From the NCBI RefSeq assembly GCF_007860075.1, contig NZ_SJPP01000003.1, positions 372,001-436,000 of the forward strand: a stretch of DNA of 64,000 bases, given 5' to 3'. The stretch is from Symmachiella macrocystis (GTDB lineage Bacteria; Planctomycetota; Planctomycetia; Planctomycetales; Planctomycetaceae). This document shows, in pieces, positions 9,106 to 16,609 of this stretch. A program made the position numbers and the translations under genes. Every line of letters starts with the position of its first letter. The stretch's first letter is position 1. The notes below the pieces were generated by a model. The model saw only the letters and a program-made list of their open reading frames with translations, did no database searches and was not told the origin of the DNA.

Positions 9106-10428
9106 ATGACATGTTTGAGGAGTTTTGTTGTCCTATCGGCACTGACCATGGCGACAACACAATTGACGGCGCCACTGCCAGCCGGTGATCACTCACCCGA
9201 ATGGCGGGGAAACGATGGCCAAGGGCATTCCGATGCGGTCGATCTGCCCGAATCGTGGAACGATACAGAACACATCGCCTGGAAACAGAAGATCCCCGGC
9301 CTGGGATGGTCATCGCCGGTCGTAGAAAACGGCCAGGTGTGGGTGACGACCGCCGTCGATAAACTCGCCCCGCCCGCAGAGGCCGAGCGGCGACGCAAGA
9401 CCAGCACCAACTCGCAGCCGCTGCGGATTTCAGAATCGGTGAGCCTGCGTGCGGTGGGATTGGATTTGCAGACGGGCGAAATCATTCGCGAAGTGGAGGT
9501 GTTGTCTCAACAAGATCCACAGATGATCCACATCGACAATACCTATGCGACTCCCAGTCCGATCATCGAAAACGGACGGCTGTATTGTCATTACGGCCCT
9601 TGCGGGATCGCCTGCTTGGATGTCAACACGGGTGAGGTGTTGTGGCGGAATCAATCGTTGGTCGTCAAGCACGAGAATGGGGCGGGCAGTTCGCCGATTC
9701 TGTGGAACGACCTGTTGATCATCCATTGCGACGGCATCGATCGGCAATACATCGTCGCTTTGGACAAACAGACGGGCGAGGAAGTTTGGAAGACTCCACG
9801 AACCGGCAAACTGCACGACAATCCACAGTTGCGCAAATCGTATGCGACATCGCTGATTGTCGACATCAACGGCCAACCACAAATCGTCTCTCCCTCCGCC
9901 GATTGGATTTATGGATACGATCCGTCCACCGGCAAAGAGCTGTGGAAGCTGAATTACGGCACGTTGGGATTTTCCAATGCCGCCCGGCCGGTGGCTGGCA
10001 ACGGAATGATCTTCACCTGCACCGGGTATATGAAATCGCAAATCCTGGCGTTCAAAATTGATGAGCAGAACAAACCGACATTGGCCTGGCGCTACAAAGA
10101 TCAGGTCCCCAACGTCTCCTGTCCGTTATTGGTCGGCGACGAAATCTACTTCGCCTCTGATGCCGGAATCGCCACCTGCATCGATTCCAAGACCGGGAAG
10201 CTGCATTGGAAGGAGCGGATCGGCAAACGATTCTGGGCCGCACCGCTGTACGCCGACGGCAAGATCTACTTTTTTGACCGCAACGGCACAACGACAGTCA
10301 TTGCCCCAAGAACAACTTTTAAGAAACTGTCGGTGAACAAACTCAAAGGCACTCTGCTCTCCACCGCCGCCGCGGTCGATGGTTCGCTGATTCTCAGAAC
10401 TGATCAAGCACTGCACTGTATTCGTTAG
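9106..10428 (+). CDS. Secreted PQQ-like beta-propeller protein
   Basis: The product is about 440 residues with an N-terminal signal (MTCLRSFVVLSALTMATTQLT). The mature protein has repeated PQQ-like blades: ALDKQTGEEVWKT, GYDPSTGKELWKL, CIDSKTGKLHWKE and LDVNTGEVLWRN. The family includes BamB and quinoprotein-like folds, but many planctomycete members are only assigned as PQQ-binding-like, and no dehydrogenase residues are evident. The ATG at 9106 has an AGGA eight bases upstream; an in-frame ATG at 9097 is possible. The gene lies 144 bases after the ABC permease, also a propeller protein, and may share its transcript. Confidence 0.85.
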   Translation: MTCLRSFVVLSALTMATTQLTAPLPAGDHSPEWRGNDGQGHSDAVDLPESWNDTEHIAWKQKIPGLGWSSPVVENGQVWVTTAVDKLAPPAEAERRRKTSTNSQPLRISESVSLRAVGLDLQTGEIIREVEVLSQQDPQMIHIDNTYATPSPIIENGRLYCHYGPCGIACLDVNTGEVLWRNQSLVVKHENGAGSSPILWNDLLIIHCDGIDRQYIVALDKQTGEEVWKTPRTGKLHDNPQLRKSYATSLIVDINGQPQIVSPSADWIYGYDPSTGKELWKLNYGTLGFSNAARPVAGNGMIFTCTGYMKSQILAFKIDEQNKPTLAWRYKDQVPNVSCPLLVGDEIYFASDAGIATCIDSKTGKLHWKERIGKRFWAAPLYADGKIYFFDRNGTTTVIAPRTTFKKLSVNKLKGTLLSTAAAVDGSLILRTDQALHCIR

Positions 10429-10521
10429 CAGTTCAGTATTCGTTAGCCGTTTAGAAGTGGAAAATGCGGTCAATTTGGCAGCAATTCACCGAAAATCCCA
10501 CTGGAAAGGGAAAGTTGGTGG

Positions 10522-10549
10522 TTGACTCGGTTTGAATTGGGACGATAAT
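10522..10549 (+). promoter_or_regulatory. Predicted sigma70-type promoter of ssrA
   Basis: TTGACT (10522-10527) and GATAAT (10544-10549) are separated by 16 bases. They would start a transcript near 10556, about 43 bases before the mature tmRNA 5' end, leaving a short leader for RNase P to remove. The match is close to consensus and correctly placed. Confidence 0.65.
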
Positions 10550-10691
10550 TACTCATGGTGCGGACGGAAATTGACCATTCGCAGCAACAACCCGACCCGG
10601 GGGCGATCGGTTTCGACTGGATCACTGCAGGTAGGGGTGGCGTGTCGTGGTTGATCAGCCGGCCACGTAAAAAGCTGATCAAAAACTAATT

Positions 10692-10721
10692 GCCGAAAAG
10701 CAATTCCAAATGGCTGCCTAA
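10692..10721 (+). other. tmRNA proteolysis-tag reading frame (AEKQFQMAA)
   Basis: Nine codons from GCC at 10692 to the TAA at 10719-10721 encode AEKQFQMAA. The pattern A-E-x-x-aromatic-x-L/M-A-A fits tags reported for planctomycetes and the hydrophobic-Ala-Ala end recognised by ClpXP-type proteases. The resume codon is placed just after the first stem, as expected. Met in place of the more common Leu before AA is slightly unusual. Confidence 0.88.
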
Positions 10722-10795
10722 TCATGGCAACCCTGGTTTAGGAATCCCCGCCTAAGGAGTCCGAAGACCAGTCAAAAAATTGGGCTGGCGCCGAG

Positions 10796-12268
10796 TCAAT
10801 GTCCGCTACGTTCGGCGCGAGACAAGTGGTGGGCTAGCCGCGAGTAGGCTTTGTCTGTTGAGCCTACCAACGCGAAACTCAATCGGCAGAATACACACGT
10901 AGAGGCCTTTACTGAGGTATCACAGGACGCGGGTTCAATTCCCGCCGCCTCCAATCCCCGGTTTTGCAGTGTATCGCCACAAGTCGCGGAACCTTGCAAT
11001 ACCGGGGTTTTTTCATGCGCTCCCCCTTCGGCTTGCGACTCACAACCATTCCCGGCGCGTTCCGACTGCGCCGCTTTTTGCGCCGCTTTTTCTTCCGCAT
11101 CGGTTGGTGCATGTTCTTCGGCCCCGACACCGGCAATCGCCCGCTCAAAATCGGCGTCGGTCACGTCGACGTAGTGACGCATCGCGACGGCTTGCGTGTT
11201 CCCCAACCACTTCGCCACGACCGCCAACGGGAATTTGCGGGCTAAGTCCGTTTCACAACTCGCCCGCATCGAATGCCACAACCGGGACCAGGGTTCCAGA
11301 CCCGCGCGGCGAATTACTTTTGCCAGCGTTGTCCTCAGGTTGGCGTTCGCCCAGCCGGCCGGGCCTTGGGCACGTCGCCGGTATTCTTCTGGAATGACGT
11401 ATTCGGCCCCTTCGGGCGCGTCGTCCCAGGCCTTTTCCAAGTATGGCCGGACGGCGGGGAATAGCGGAATAACTCGGTAGCTTCGCCCCGCCAGGTGTTG
11501 CGTCTTGGGGCTGGGCACGGTCAAACGCCCTCGCTCCCAATCCACGTCTTGCCATCGCAGGCTAAGGGCTTCGCTCGGCACGCGCAGGCCCGCGAAACGG
11601 GATAAGGCAATGAGCAACTTCCAAGTGCCGTTGGGGGCGTGTTCAATAGCACGTTCAACGTCGGCCAGAGGGACATAGGCTCGCCGCTCCGATGCGTCGC
11701 CGGGCCGATGCCGGACAAACTCAAACGGGTTCGCATCAACCAAACCTTGCCGCTTGGCGTGGGCAAAGAACATGCGGGCATGTTGCAACCGCTTGTGAAT
11801 TGTGGTTGCTCGCAGTTCCGCAGCCAACATGGATTGCCGGAATGCTTCGGCCTTGTCGGGCGTCACTTCCGTAAGCGGGCAGTCGGCCCCCAGGAAGCCC
11901 GTCAGGGCGTTGACAACCTGCCCCCAGGCAATGAGACTTGTCGGCTTGTAGTCACCCTTTCGGGACGCCAGCCAGGCTTGCAGGAACGGCCCCAGCGTCG
12001 CCACCGGCTTGGCTTCGGGATCGGGTACCAATCCCACATTGGCAAGTTTCTTCGCCATCTTTGGTTCCAGGTCGGCGACCCATTGGGCCAAGTCGGCTTC
12101 CATCGGGCGATTCAGATTGAGTGATTCAAGCAATTGTTCTACGCGGTATTTAATGCTTTCGGCCGCCCGCTGCGAAACTTTTCCCAGGCGGATCGTCGGC
12201 CGCCGGCCATCGGGGGCTACGAAAAGAATCCGCCGCGTGCCGTTCTTATCTTTGGCAATGCTGGCCAT
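10796..12268 (-). CDS. int: Tyrosine site-specific recombinase (integrase), integrated-state form
   Basis: The product is 490 residues. A SAM-like core-binding domain spans about 90-185, and the catalytic domain about 195-375 has R229 (FAGLRVPSE), H332/R335 (WHSMRAS), W354 and nucleophile Y366 (MRHYVDV). It should excise and integrate the element. The frame crosses the 24-base core at codons 439-447 (LEAAGIEP). Everything after that, about 43 residues, is read from the antisense strand of ssrA. In the circular form the same frame would continue into 18865-18648, giving 518 residues. The ATG at 12268 lies six bases after the stop of the XRE-type gene, so the two are probably co-transcribed. 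Confidence 0.93.
   Translation of the reverse strand: MASIAKDKNGTRRILFVAPDGRRPTIRLGKVSQRAAESIKYRVEQLLESLNLNRPMEADLAQWVADLEPKMAKKLANVGLVPDPEAKPVATLGPFLQAWLASRKGDYKPTSLIAWGQVVNALTGFLGADCPLTEVTPDKAEAFRQSMLAAELRATTIHKRLQHARMFFAHAKRQGLVDANPFEFVRHRPGDASERRAYVPLADVERAIEHAPNGTWKLLIALSRFAGLRVPSEALSLRWQDVDWERGRLTVPSPKTQHLAGRSYRVIPLFPAVRPYLEKAWDDAPEGAEYVIPEEYRRRAQGPAGWANANLRTTLAKVIRRAGLEPWSRLWHSMRASCETDLARKFPLAVVAKWLGNTQAVAMRHYVDVTDADFERAIAGVGAEEHAPTDAEEKAAQKAAQSERAGNGCESQAEGGAHEKTPVLQGSATCGDTLQNRGLEAAGIEPASCDTSVKASTCVFCRLSFALVGSTDKAYSRLAHHLSRAERSGH
10930..10953 (+). repeat. Left attachment core (attL) within ssrA
   Basis: The 24 bases include the T-loop, the 3' T-stem strand and the acceptor 3' strand of tmRNA. 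They are identical base for base to 18866-18889. The base before the repeat (G at 10929) completes the fifth T-stem pair only at this copy, which shows that the left flank is the original host ssrA. Confidence 0.93.
11067..11089 (+). repeat. Candidate integrase arm site, left
   Basis: Two copies of TGCGCCGCTTT in tandem with a 12-base period, 113 bases inside the left core. The same double repeat recurs at 18807-18829 near the right core, in the same orientation but in a different reading frame of its gene. That suggests selection on DNA rather than protein. It could be an arm-type binding site for the integrase or an accessory factor. Confidence 0.4.
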
Positions 12269-12274
12269 CGTGTG

Positions 12275-12502
12275 TCACTTTCTTTTCGGTTTTGGATTGC
12301 GGCCCATGTGAACTGTTAGTTGCAGGAACGCGCCCAACGCATTTAGCGATTCCATCGAGAGGCCGCGATGCCCGTTGTAGAACTTCGCCAGTGCGCTTTC
12401 GTCGATGTCGGTTTGCCTGGCGATTTCGTATCGCGACAGCCCGCAATCGTCGATTGCTTGCCTCAATTGGTCAGTCAGTTTCATAGTTCGTTTTTTCGCC
12501 AT
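12275..12502 (-). CDS. XRE-family HTH regulator
   Basis: This small protein of 75 residues has one Cro/C1-type helix-turn-helix. LRQAIDDCGLSRYEIARQT forms the first helices and DIDESALAKFYNGHRGLSM the recognition region; a basic tail ends in NPKPKRK. It stops six bases before the integrase start and probably regulates it, or acts as a directionality factor. ATG 12502 (MAKKRTMKL) was preferred over an upstream extension rich in non-conserved residues; ATG 12484 is another option. It overlaps the 3' end of the preceding gene. Confidence 0.75.
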   Translation of the reverse strand: MAKKRTMKLTDQLRQAIDDCGLSRYEIARQTDIDESALAKFYNGHRGLSMESLNALGAFLQLTVHMGRNPKPKRK

Positions 12503-12846
12503 GCGGGTATCATATCGAATACTGGTCTCTTGGTCCAGCACGCTTGCCGTACCAAACGGGGAATTCGAGAAACCGGCCACAACTGCCGCAGTCCCGCCGG
12601 ACGAATTACCCACCGTGAATCGGTAAGTCGCGCCAGGTTGTCGAACCGCATCGGCATACCGGCTTCGTGGGCTTCGCCGGGGGGTCGCTCTGCTCTTTCG
12701 ATAAGTTCAAGATTCGCGGCCGCGATGTGCTGCCGCTCGTGGTGGTCAATAATCCGCATGGCCCGCTCGTGGTCCTTGCTCGGGAGCCATGTGCTGATGT
12801 CTTTGGCGATGGTCCACGGGTCGACAAGTTGTTCGGGTTTGGTCAT
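12481..12846 (-). CDS. Hypothetical element protein
   Basis: 121 residues, not recognised. The N-terminal half (MTKPEQLVDPWTIAKDISTWLP) looks folded and helical. The middle is rich in His and Glu (DHHERQHIAAANLELIERAER), and the C-terminal part is basic with tryptophans. The ATG at 12846 follows a GAAAG purine stretch. The 3' end overlaps the XRE-type gene by 22 bases, as is common in compact mobile elements. The C-terminal 40 residues could be a drifted frame. Confidence 0.5.
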   Translation of the reverse strand: MTKPEQLVDPWTIAKDISTWLPSKDHERAMRIIDHHERQHIAAANLELIERAERPPGEAHEAGMPMRFDNLARLTDSRWVIRPAGLRQLWPVSRIPRLVRQACWTKRPVFDMIPAWRKNEL

Positions 12847-12871
12847 GGTTTTTCTTTCAAGGTTTGGTGAA

Positions 12872-12968
12872 TTCTGGACCTTCTGGACCTTCTGCCGGTT
12901 AGTCTCCCGTGGGGGCGTTTTTGGCGCTTATGCCGGATTTAGGTCCAAAAGGTCCAAACCGTCCAAAA
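12872..12968. repeat. Iteron-like 9-base repeats at the 3' end of the helicase gene
   Basis: TTCTGGACC occurs twice in direct succession (12872-12889). Three near-identical nonamers of the form GGTCCAAAA stand in tandem at 12942-12968. The first group is the inverse of the second with one mismatch per unit. They face each other across about 50 bases beside a replication helicase. They could be an origin, an operator or chance; the right-hand group also encodes LDGLDLLDL. Confidence 0.4.
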
Positions 12969-14421
12969 CGCCGATGCCTAAGTACCATTTCACGCCCTCC
13001 TTCAATCGTTCGTAACCTCTTTCAGTCATTGCCTCTCCGAACTTTCGTTGAGTCAAAAAGTGTTCGCCATTGGTTTCGGACCATTGCTTGTAAGCCTCGT
13101 AGATTTGCGACGCTTTACAGCGGTACGACAGCCCCGTGATACAACAATCATCGATGAACGCGCCGATCACGTCCTGACTGCCCCGATACTCGCTTGTCGC
13201 CAACTCAATCGCCGCTGGTAGCGACGTCAATCCTTCACGCTGCCACACCAAACAGCCCTCAACCAACCATGCCAATATTGCCGCGGATTCGGCCCGCAGC
13301 TTGGACGGGAGTTGCTTGTCCTGTTTGTCTTCGGGAACGATGTTCTTGAATGGGATCAGCCGCAGGCGTCGCCAAATCCCGTGGTCGGTGCCTTTGACGG
13401 TCGGCTTGTGATTTGTGCACAACACCAGCTTGTGAGTTGATTCAAACTCGAAGAAATCCTGCCGCATAAATCGGGCGCGGATTCGGTCGCCGCCAGTCAA
13501 GGACTTAATCAGCGTTTCGTTGAGTCGTCCGCCGTCGCCACTTTCAACGCAAGCCACAAACCGCTTGCCCATCAGGTCGGCCTTATCGCACGGATGGCCG
13601 TCGTTGCGTTTTTCGATTAGAAAATCCTGCGCGGCCTGCATCGAATAATCCGGCCCCATTGCGTGAAGGACGGCTTCCAAAAACGTGGTTTTGCCGTTCG
13701 CTCCAACGCCAAACAGAATCGCCAACATATGCTCAACGGTTTGACCAGTGAGAAAATAGCCAAACAGCTTTTGCAGCCACGCAATGAGTTTAGCGTCAGA
13801 GTTGAACGTTTCGGACAGCCAATTACACCACAGTTCACTTTTGGCACCCGAAGTGTAAATCGTTGGTGAAAGTTTGGTGATGAAATCCTCGCGCCGGTGT
13901 GCCCGCAATTCGCCGGTCTTCAATTCAATCGTGCCGTTCAAACAATTAAATAACATCGGGTCACAATCCAGGTTCTCCGGCAGAATGGACCGCTGGTCCC
14001 GTGATACTTTGACGATTGCATCCATGCTGCGAGACGATTGTGATCTTGCCGCGTGACTGCTTCCGCTGTCGTCTCCGTATGCTTCACGGAACATGTTGAT
14101 TACGGTCAACTTGACCTTTCGGAATATCTCGCCGGAATCATCCTGTCGCCAGCATTTGCCGTTCCAAATCAACCACTTGCCAGTCTGGAAGCAAAAACGG
14201 ATATTTTCGCCGTGGTCGTCCACGAACCGCATCGCGTTACCCAAATCTGTCGTCGGGTAAAGTTTCCGCTTGCCGTTTTGTTGCGTTTTAGTCGCGCGAC
14301 TATTGTGCAACTCCTCCGGGTTGGCGTCTTGGAATTCACGTTCCATCGCCACACGTGCTTCGCGGTCGGTTGCAAGTATCGCCTGTTGGGCTTCATGCCC
14401 GTGATATGCTTCAATCGTCAT
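12928..14421 (-). CDS. D5/P4-type replication helicase (SF3)
   Basis: The product is 497 residues. A D5_N-like region (about 150-230, DPMLFNCLNGTIELKTGEL) precedes an SF3 ATPase core with Walker A GVGANGKTTFLEAV (about 237). VACVESGDGGRLNETLIKSLTGGD carries the Walker B region and LVLCTNHKP the sensor motif. Family members unwind DNA at the origin of P4-like phages, plasmids and islands. No archaeo-eukaryotic or TOPRIM primase domain is visible in the N-terminal 150 residues, so this is a helicase-only form. The start at 14421 overlaps the preceding HTH gene by 11 bases. Confidence 0.9.
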   Translation of the reverse strand: MTIEAYHGHEAQQAILATDREARVAMEREFQDANPEELHNSRATKTQQNGKRKLYPTTDLGNAMRFVDDHGENIRFCFQTGKWLIWNGKCWRQDDSGEIFRKVKLTVINMFREAYGDDSGSSHAARSQSSRSMDAIVKVSRDQRSILPENLDCDPMLFNCLNGTIELKTGELRAHRREDFITKLSPTIYTSGAKSELWCNWLSETFNSDAKLIAWLQKLFGYFLTGQTVEHMLAILFGVGANGKTTFLEAVLHAMGPDYSMQAAQDFLIEKRNDGHPCDKADLMGKRFVACVESGDGGRLNETLIKSLTGGDRIRARFMRQDFFEFESTHKLVLCTNHKPTVKGTDHGIWRRLRLIPFKNIVPEDKQDKQLPSKLRAESAAILAWLVEGCLVWQREGLTSLPAAIELATSEYRGSQDVIGAFIDDCCITGLSYRCKASQIYEAYKQWSETNGEHFLTQRKFGEAMTERGYERLKEGVKWYLGIGVLDGLDLLDLNPA

Positions 14422-14653
14422 CGTCGCCCCTTTTCTCAGCTTCCGCTTGCCGGCTCAGCCAAGCTTGTAGTTCGGCAACGGGATACAAAACCGATTGCCG
14501 CTTCCCGTGTCCGATCCGAAGGCAGGGAATCGGGCCGCGCGGGGCCGTCAGCCCCCACAAGGTGCGAGGGGAAATGCCCAGCGCGATCGCCGCGTCGCGG
14601 GGCCGCAGGGCCAGGGGAGTGGGCGTCGATGTCGCAGGGGTGTTACTTCGCAT
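14411..14653 (-). CDS. AlpA/excisionase-like HTH protein
   Basis: 80 residues with a MerR-like winged HTH: RPRDAAIALGISPRTLWGLTA is the helix-turn-helix, followed by the wing PCLRIGHGKRQSVLYPVAELQAWL. Such proteins act as excisionases or activators of integrase genes in P4-like elements. The acidic end GDDDD overlaps the helicase start by 11 bases. It is preceded by a second, similar small gene that also overlaps by 11 bases. Confidence 0.8.
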   Translation of the reverse strand: MRSNTPATSTPTPLALRPRDAAIALGISPRTLWGLTAPRGPIPCLRIGHGKRQSVLYPVAELQAWLSRQAEAEKRGDDDD

Positions 14654-14840
14654 GGTCCACCCCCTGCCGTTTCTCTGCGGCTTTTGTCGCTACGGCGTCT
14701 TGCACCGCTACCGCGTTGAAGAGATACCGTTTGCCCGCAAGCAAACAGGGCACCTTGCCCGCGTCCGCTTGTTCCCGCAGCCAGTCTTGAGTTACCCCAA
14801 GCCGCCGGGCCATGCGGGCCAATGAAAGCAAGTCACTCAT
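14643..14840 (-). CDS. Second small excisionase-like HTH protein
   Basis: 65 residues. SLARMARRLGVTQDWLREQADAGKVPCLLAGKRYLFNAVAV matches the helix-turn-helix plus wing of the helix_turn_helix/excisionase DNA-binding group. It heads the block of overlapping genes through the helicase. Two such proteins in series may divide the roles of excision and transcription control, which is inference. Confidence 0.78.
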   Translation of the reverse strand: MSDLLSLARMARRLGVTQDWLREQADAGKVPCLLAGKRYLFNAVAVQDAVATKAAEKRQGVDHAK

Positions 14841-14965
14841 CGCAAGTTTTCCTCAGAGAAGGAATGAACCGCCGGCCAATGGCCAGCATCTGCGATGAAT
14901 CTTAAGAATGGGCGTGCGCGCTACCGGCGCGCTACCCGCGCGCTACGTGGTGAGTTTGCCGCGTA

Positions 14966-15664
14966 TTACGTGTCAGGCTCGGCCAGTCGATGCGATCCTT
15001 TGCTGCCGCCGGGCACGATCAGCGTTCCCCATGCACAATGATCGCGAAACAACGTGGATAGACGCGCAGGCGGGGCCTCGGGGTCGACCGCCAAGAGAAG
15101 CGTTTCGTCGCCCACGTCGGGTGTACCGGCCTTCCAGTTCTCGTATAGCAACCGCATCACCGGGGCCTGGTTCACCGTGAAAGAATAGAGATTGCCACCC
15201 CACCACATCGACCGGAAGTCAGTGCTCGCCGCTCCCGAGGGTTCGCCGCCCGCTCCCAAGGTCCTAGCCACCGGGGGCTGCCCGTTATCGTCCGCCGTCT
15301 CGTCGTCCTGCTTGGCCGTTGTCGAGTTGTCGTTGTCAGATACGGTATCCTCGCCGGAAGCAGTCTTCTCGCGTCTTCGCCGCCCGCCCATGAACAAGTA
15401 CATCCGCTCTGCCAGGTTGCAGATGCCTGCGACGATCTCACCGTACACCCCATTCTGCGCGTCCTCGATCATTACGACCCAGGCTGGTGCCTTGCCCAAA
15501 TCCGACTTAGTCCATAGTTCGAACGAGAAGTTGAACGCCGCATACTCGGTTTCTTTCATACCCTCGCAGATGCGAGATGCATATTTCTCACCGTCGACGA
15601 CGCAGACGGGGATTTTTGCAGGTTCGGTGTCGGCACCCTCAACGAAAATGGTGAATGCGGGCAT
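14966..15664 (-). CDS. Hypothetical element protein with a C-terminal domain of possible wHTH type
   Basis: 232 residues. The N-terminal about 95 residues form one domain (FTIFVEGADTEPAKIPVCVVDGEK, FNFSFELWTKSDLGKAPAWVVMIED). Residues about 95-150 are an acidic low-complexity linker. The C-terminal about 80 residues (FTVNQAPVMRLLYENWKAGTPDVGDETLL, then WGTLIVPGGSKGSHRLAEP) have the cadence of a winged helix ending in a beta hairpin. I recall similar C-terminal regions in other planctomycete island proteins, but no function is known. It is the first gene upstream of the HTH-helicase block. Confidence 0.65.
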   Translation of the reverse strand: MPAFTIFVEGADTEPAKIPVCVVDGEKYASRICEGMKETEYAAFNFSFELWTKSDLGKAPAWVVMIEDAQNGVYGEIVAGICNLAERMYLFMGGRRRREKTASGEDTVSDNDNSTTAKQDDETADDNGQPPVARTLGAGGEPSGAASTDFRSMWWGGNLYSFTVNQAPVMRLLYENWKAGTPDVGDETLLLAVDPEAPPARLSTLFRDHCAWGTLIVPGGSKGSHRLAEPDT

Positions 15665-16003
15665 CGAAGTCGCCTTTCTTTAGGTCGGGCCGATCCCCAG
15701 CACGACGATGCGAAAGGCGAGAAGCATCCATCGCGCCAGGGGCCGCTTGGCCGCCGGTTTGCAACCCGGTCAACCTTCCCGAATACCTCTAATTCTCGTG
15801 TTTTCGGACTGCGCGGTCATAAGCGTAATCGAATGACGAGACAACCACCCCGCCCGACTTGAGGTTGTACACCGCCGTAGGTTGGCACATGGAGTGATGG
15901 CCGTAGGGGAACCGCTCCTTGTCTCCTCGCCAGAAGCGGAGCATTCGTATTTGGCGTTCGGAGCAAATGGATCTTCCCTGCTTCGCCTCACCAAATCATC
16001 ACC
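15665..16003. other. Element stretch without a supported gene
   Basis: About 340 bases. Short open frames exist on both strands but have no protein-like composition or ribosome-binding site. This may be a decayed gene or the promoter region of the HTH-helicase operon. Confidence 0.4.
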
Positions 16004-16465
16004 TTACCAACGGTACCCCCGGCTCAATCTCCATTCACCGTCCACAATCTTCAAGGCGAAAAACTGATGTATCTTCTCGCCTCCTTCCTCAAAATCTATG
16101 CGTACCATCCAAAAACCCGCCTTACCTCTGCGGGCCCATGATATCTTGAATTTCTTAAGGCCAATCTTCTTGTATCGCGCGCAATAGTCTTCAAATTCTG
16201 TTTGAACGGTAACATCCAACTTCGCAGGCCCATACCATAACTCTCTTGCAGATTCATAATTTTCTGCTTCGGCAAATTCCAGGAATTTCCTCACCGAGTC
16301 GCCCGGCACGTTGCCATTCTGATCCTTTGGCGGGCACAAGTAGTAAACGTAATAGCCCAAACCGGCTATGGCAAACAGCGTCAGGAGGACAATCCTAAAA
16401 ACGATCTTCCCGCTTCTTCGGCATGTCTCCACCGCAGAGACATTTCCATGTGTTTGTGCTTTCAT
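16004..16465 (-). CDS. Membrane-anchored NTF2-like (DUF4878-type) protein
   Basis: 153 residues. A single TM segment at about 22-45 (IVFRIVLLTLFAIAGLGYYVYYL) precedes an extracytoplasmic domain. VRKFLEFAEAENYESARELW, then alternating strands ending in FFALKIVDGEWRLSRGYRW, fit the cone-shaped NTF2-like fold seen in DUF4878 proteins. The ATG at 16465 opens the frame just before the anchor. The role is unknown; as element cargo it may be an envelope or immunity-type protein. Confidence 0.65.
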   Translation of the reverse strand: MKAQTHGNVSAVETCRRSGKIVFRIVLLTLFAIAGLGYYVYYLCPPKDQNGNVPGDSVRKFLEFAEAENYESARELWYGPAKLDVTVQTEFEDYCARYKKIGLKKFKISWARRGKAGFWMVRIDFEEGGEKIHQFFALKIVDGEWRLSRGYRW

Positions 16466-16609
16466 AGCATGCCTTCGATAGTGCTATCGAATAAATATCC
16501 ACACGTGGATCGCCCGCGAAATCTCATAGGTTTCTTTTAAGCAACGACAGCGTGCGCGCGTTCTATTTCCCGGCACCTTGGCCTTACACCGGTGTTTGTA
16601 CCGGGCCGG

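Larger units (their letters stand above)
10599..10953 (+). ncRNA. ssrA: tmRNA (transfer-messenger RNA)
   Basis: This 355-base RNA rescues ribosomes stalled on broken mRNAs. The 5' end GGGGGCG pairs with CGCCTCC at 10946-10952 (seven pairs, one G-U), with discriminator A at 10953. The conserved GGTTTCGACTGG follows the 5' arm, and GTGGCGTGTCGTGG is a recognisable tmRNA segment. TTGATCAG pairs with CTGATCAA to form the helix before the tag frame. The 3' end has GGAC, then a perfect T-arm (GCGGG, loop TTCAATT, CCCGC). The CCA is not encoded. The last 24 bases are also the left attachment core of the integrated element, so the gene stays intact. The integrase frame overlaps its 3' part on the opposite strand. 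Confidence 0.95.

Noticed and set aside
10881-10953. A tRNA gene as the attachment site, from the T-arm-like repeat
   Set aside because: No tRNA acceptor, D-arm or anticodon arm lies at the right distance. The 5' partner GGGGGCG with TTTCGAC and a tag frame lies 350 bases upstream, so the RNA is tmRNA.
15770-15994. A minus-strand frame between element genes
   Set aside because: Rich in Ser, Arg and Thr without pattern; opposed by another frame of equal quality.
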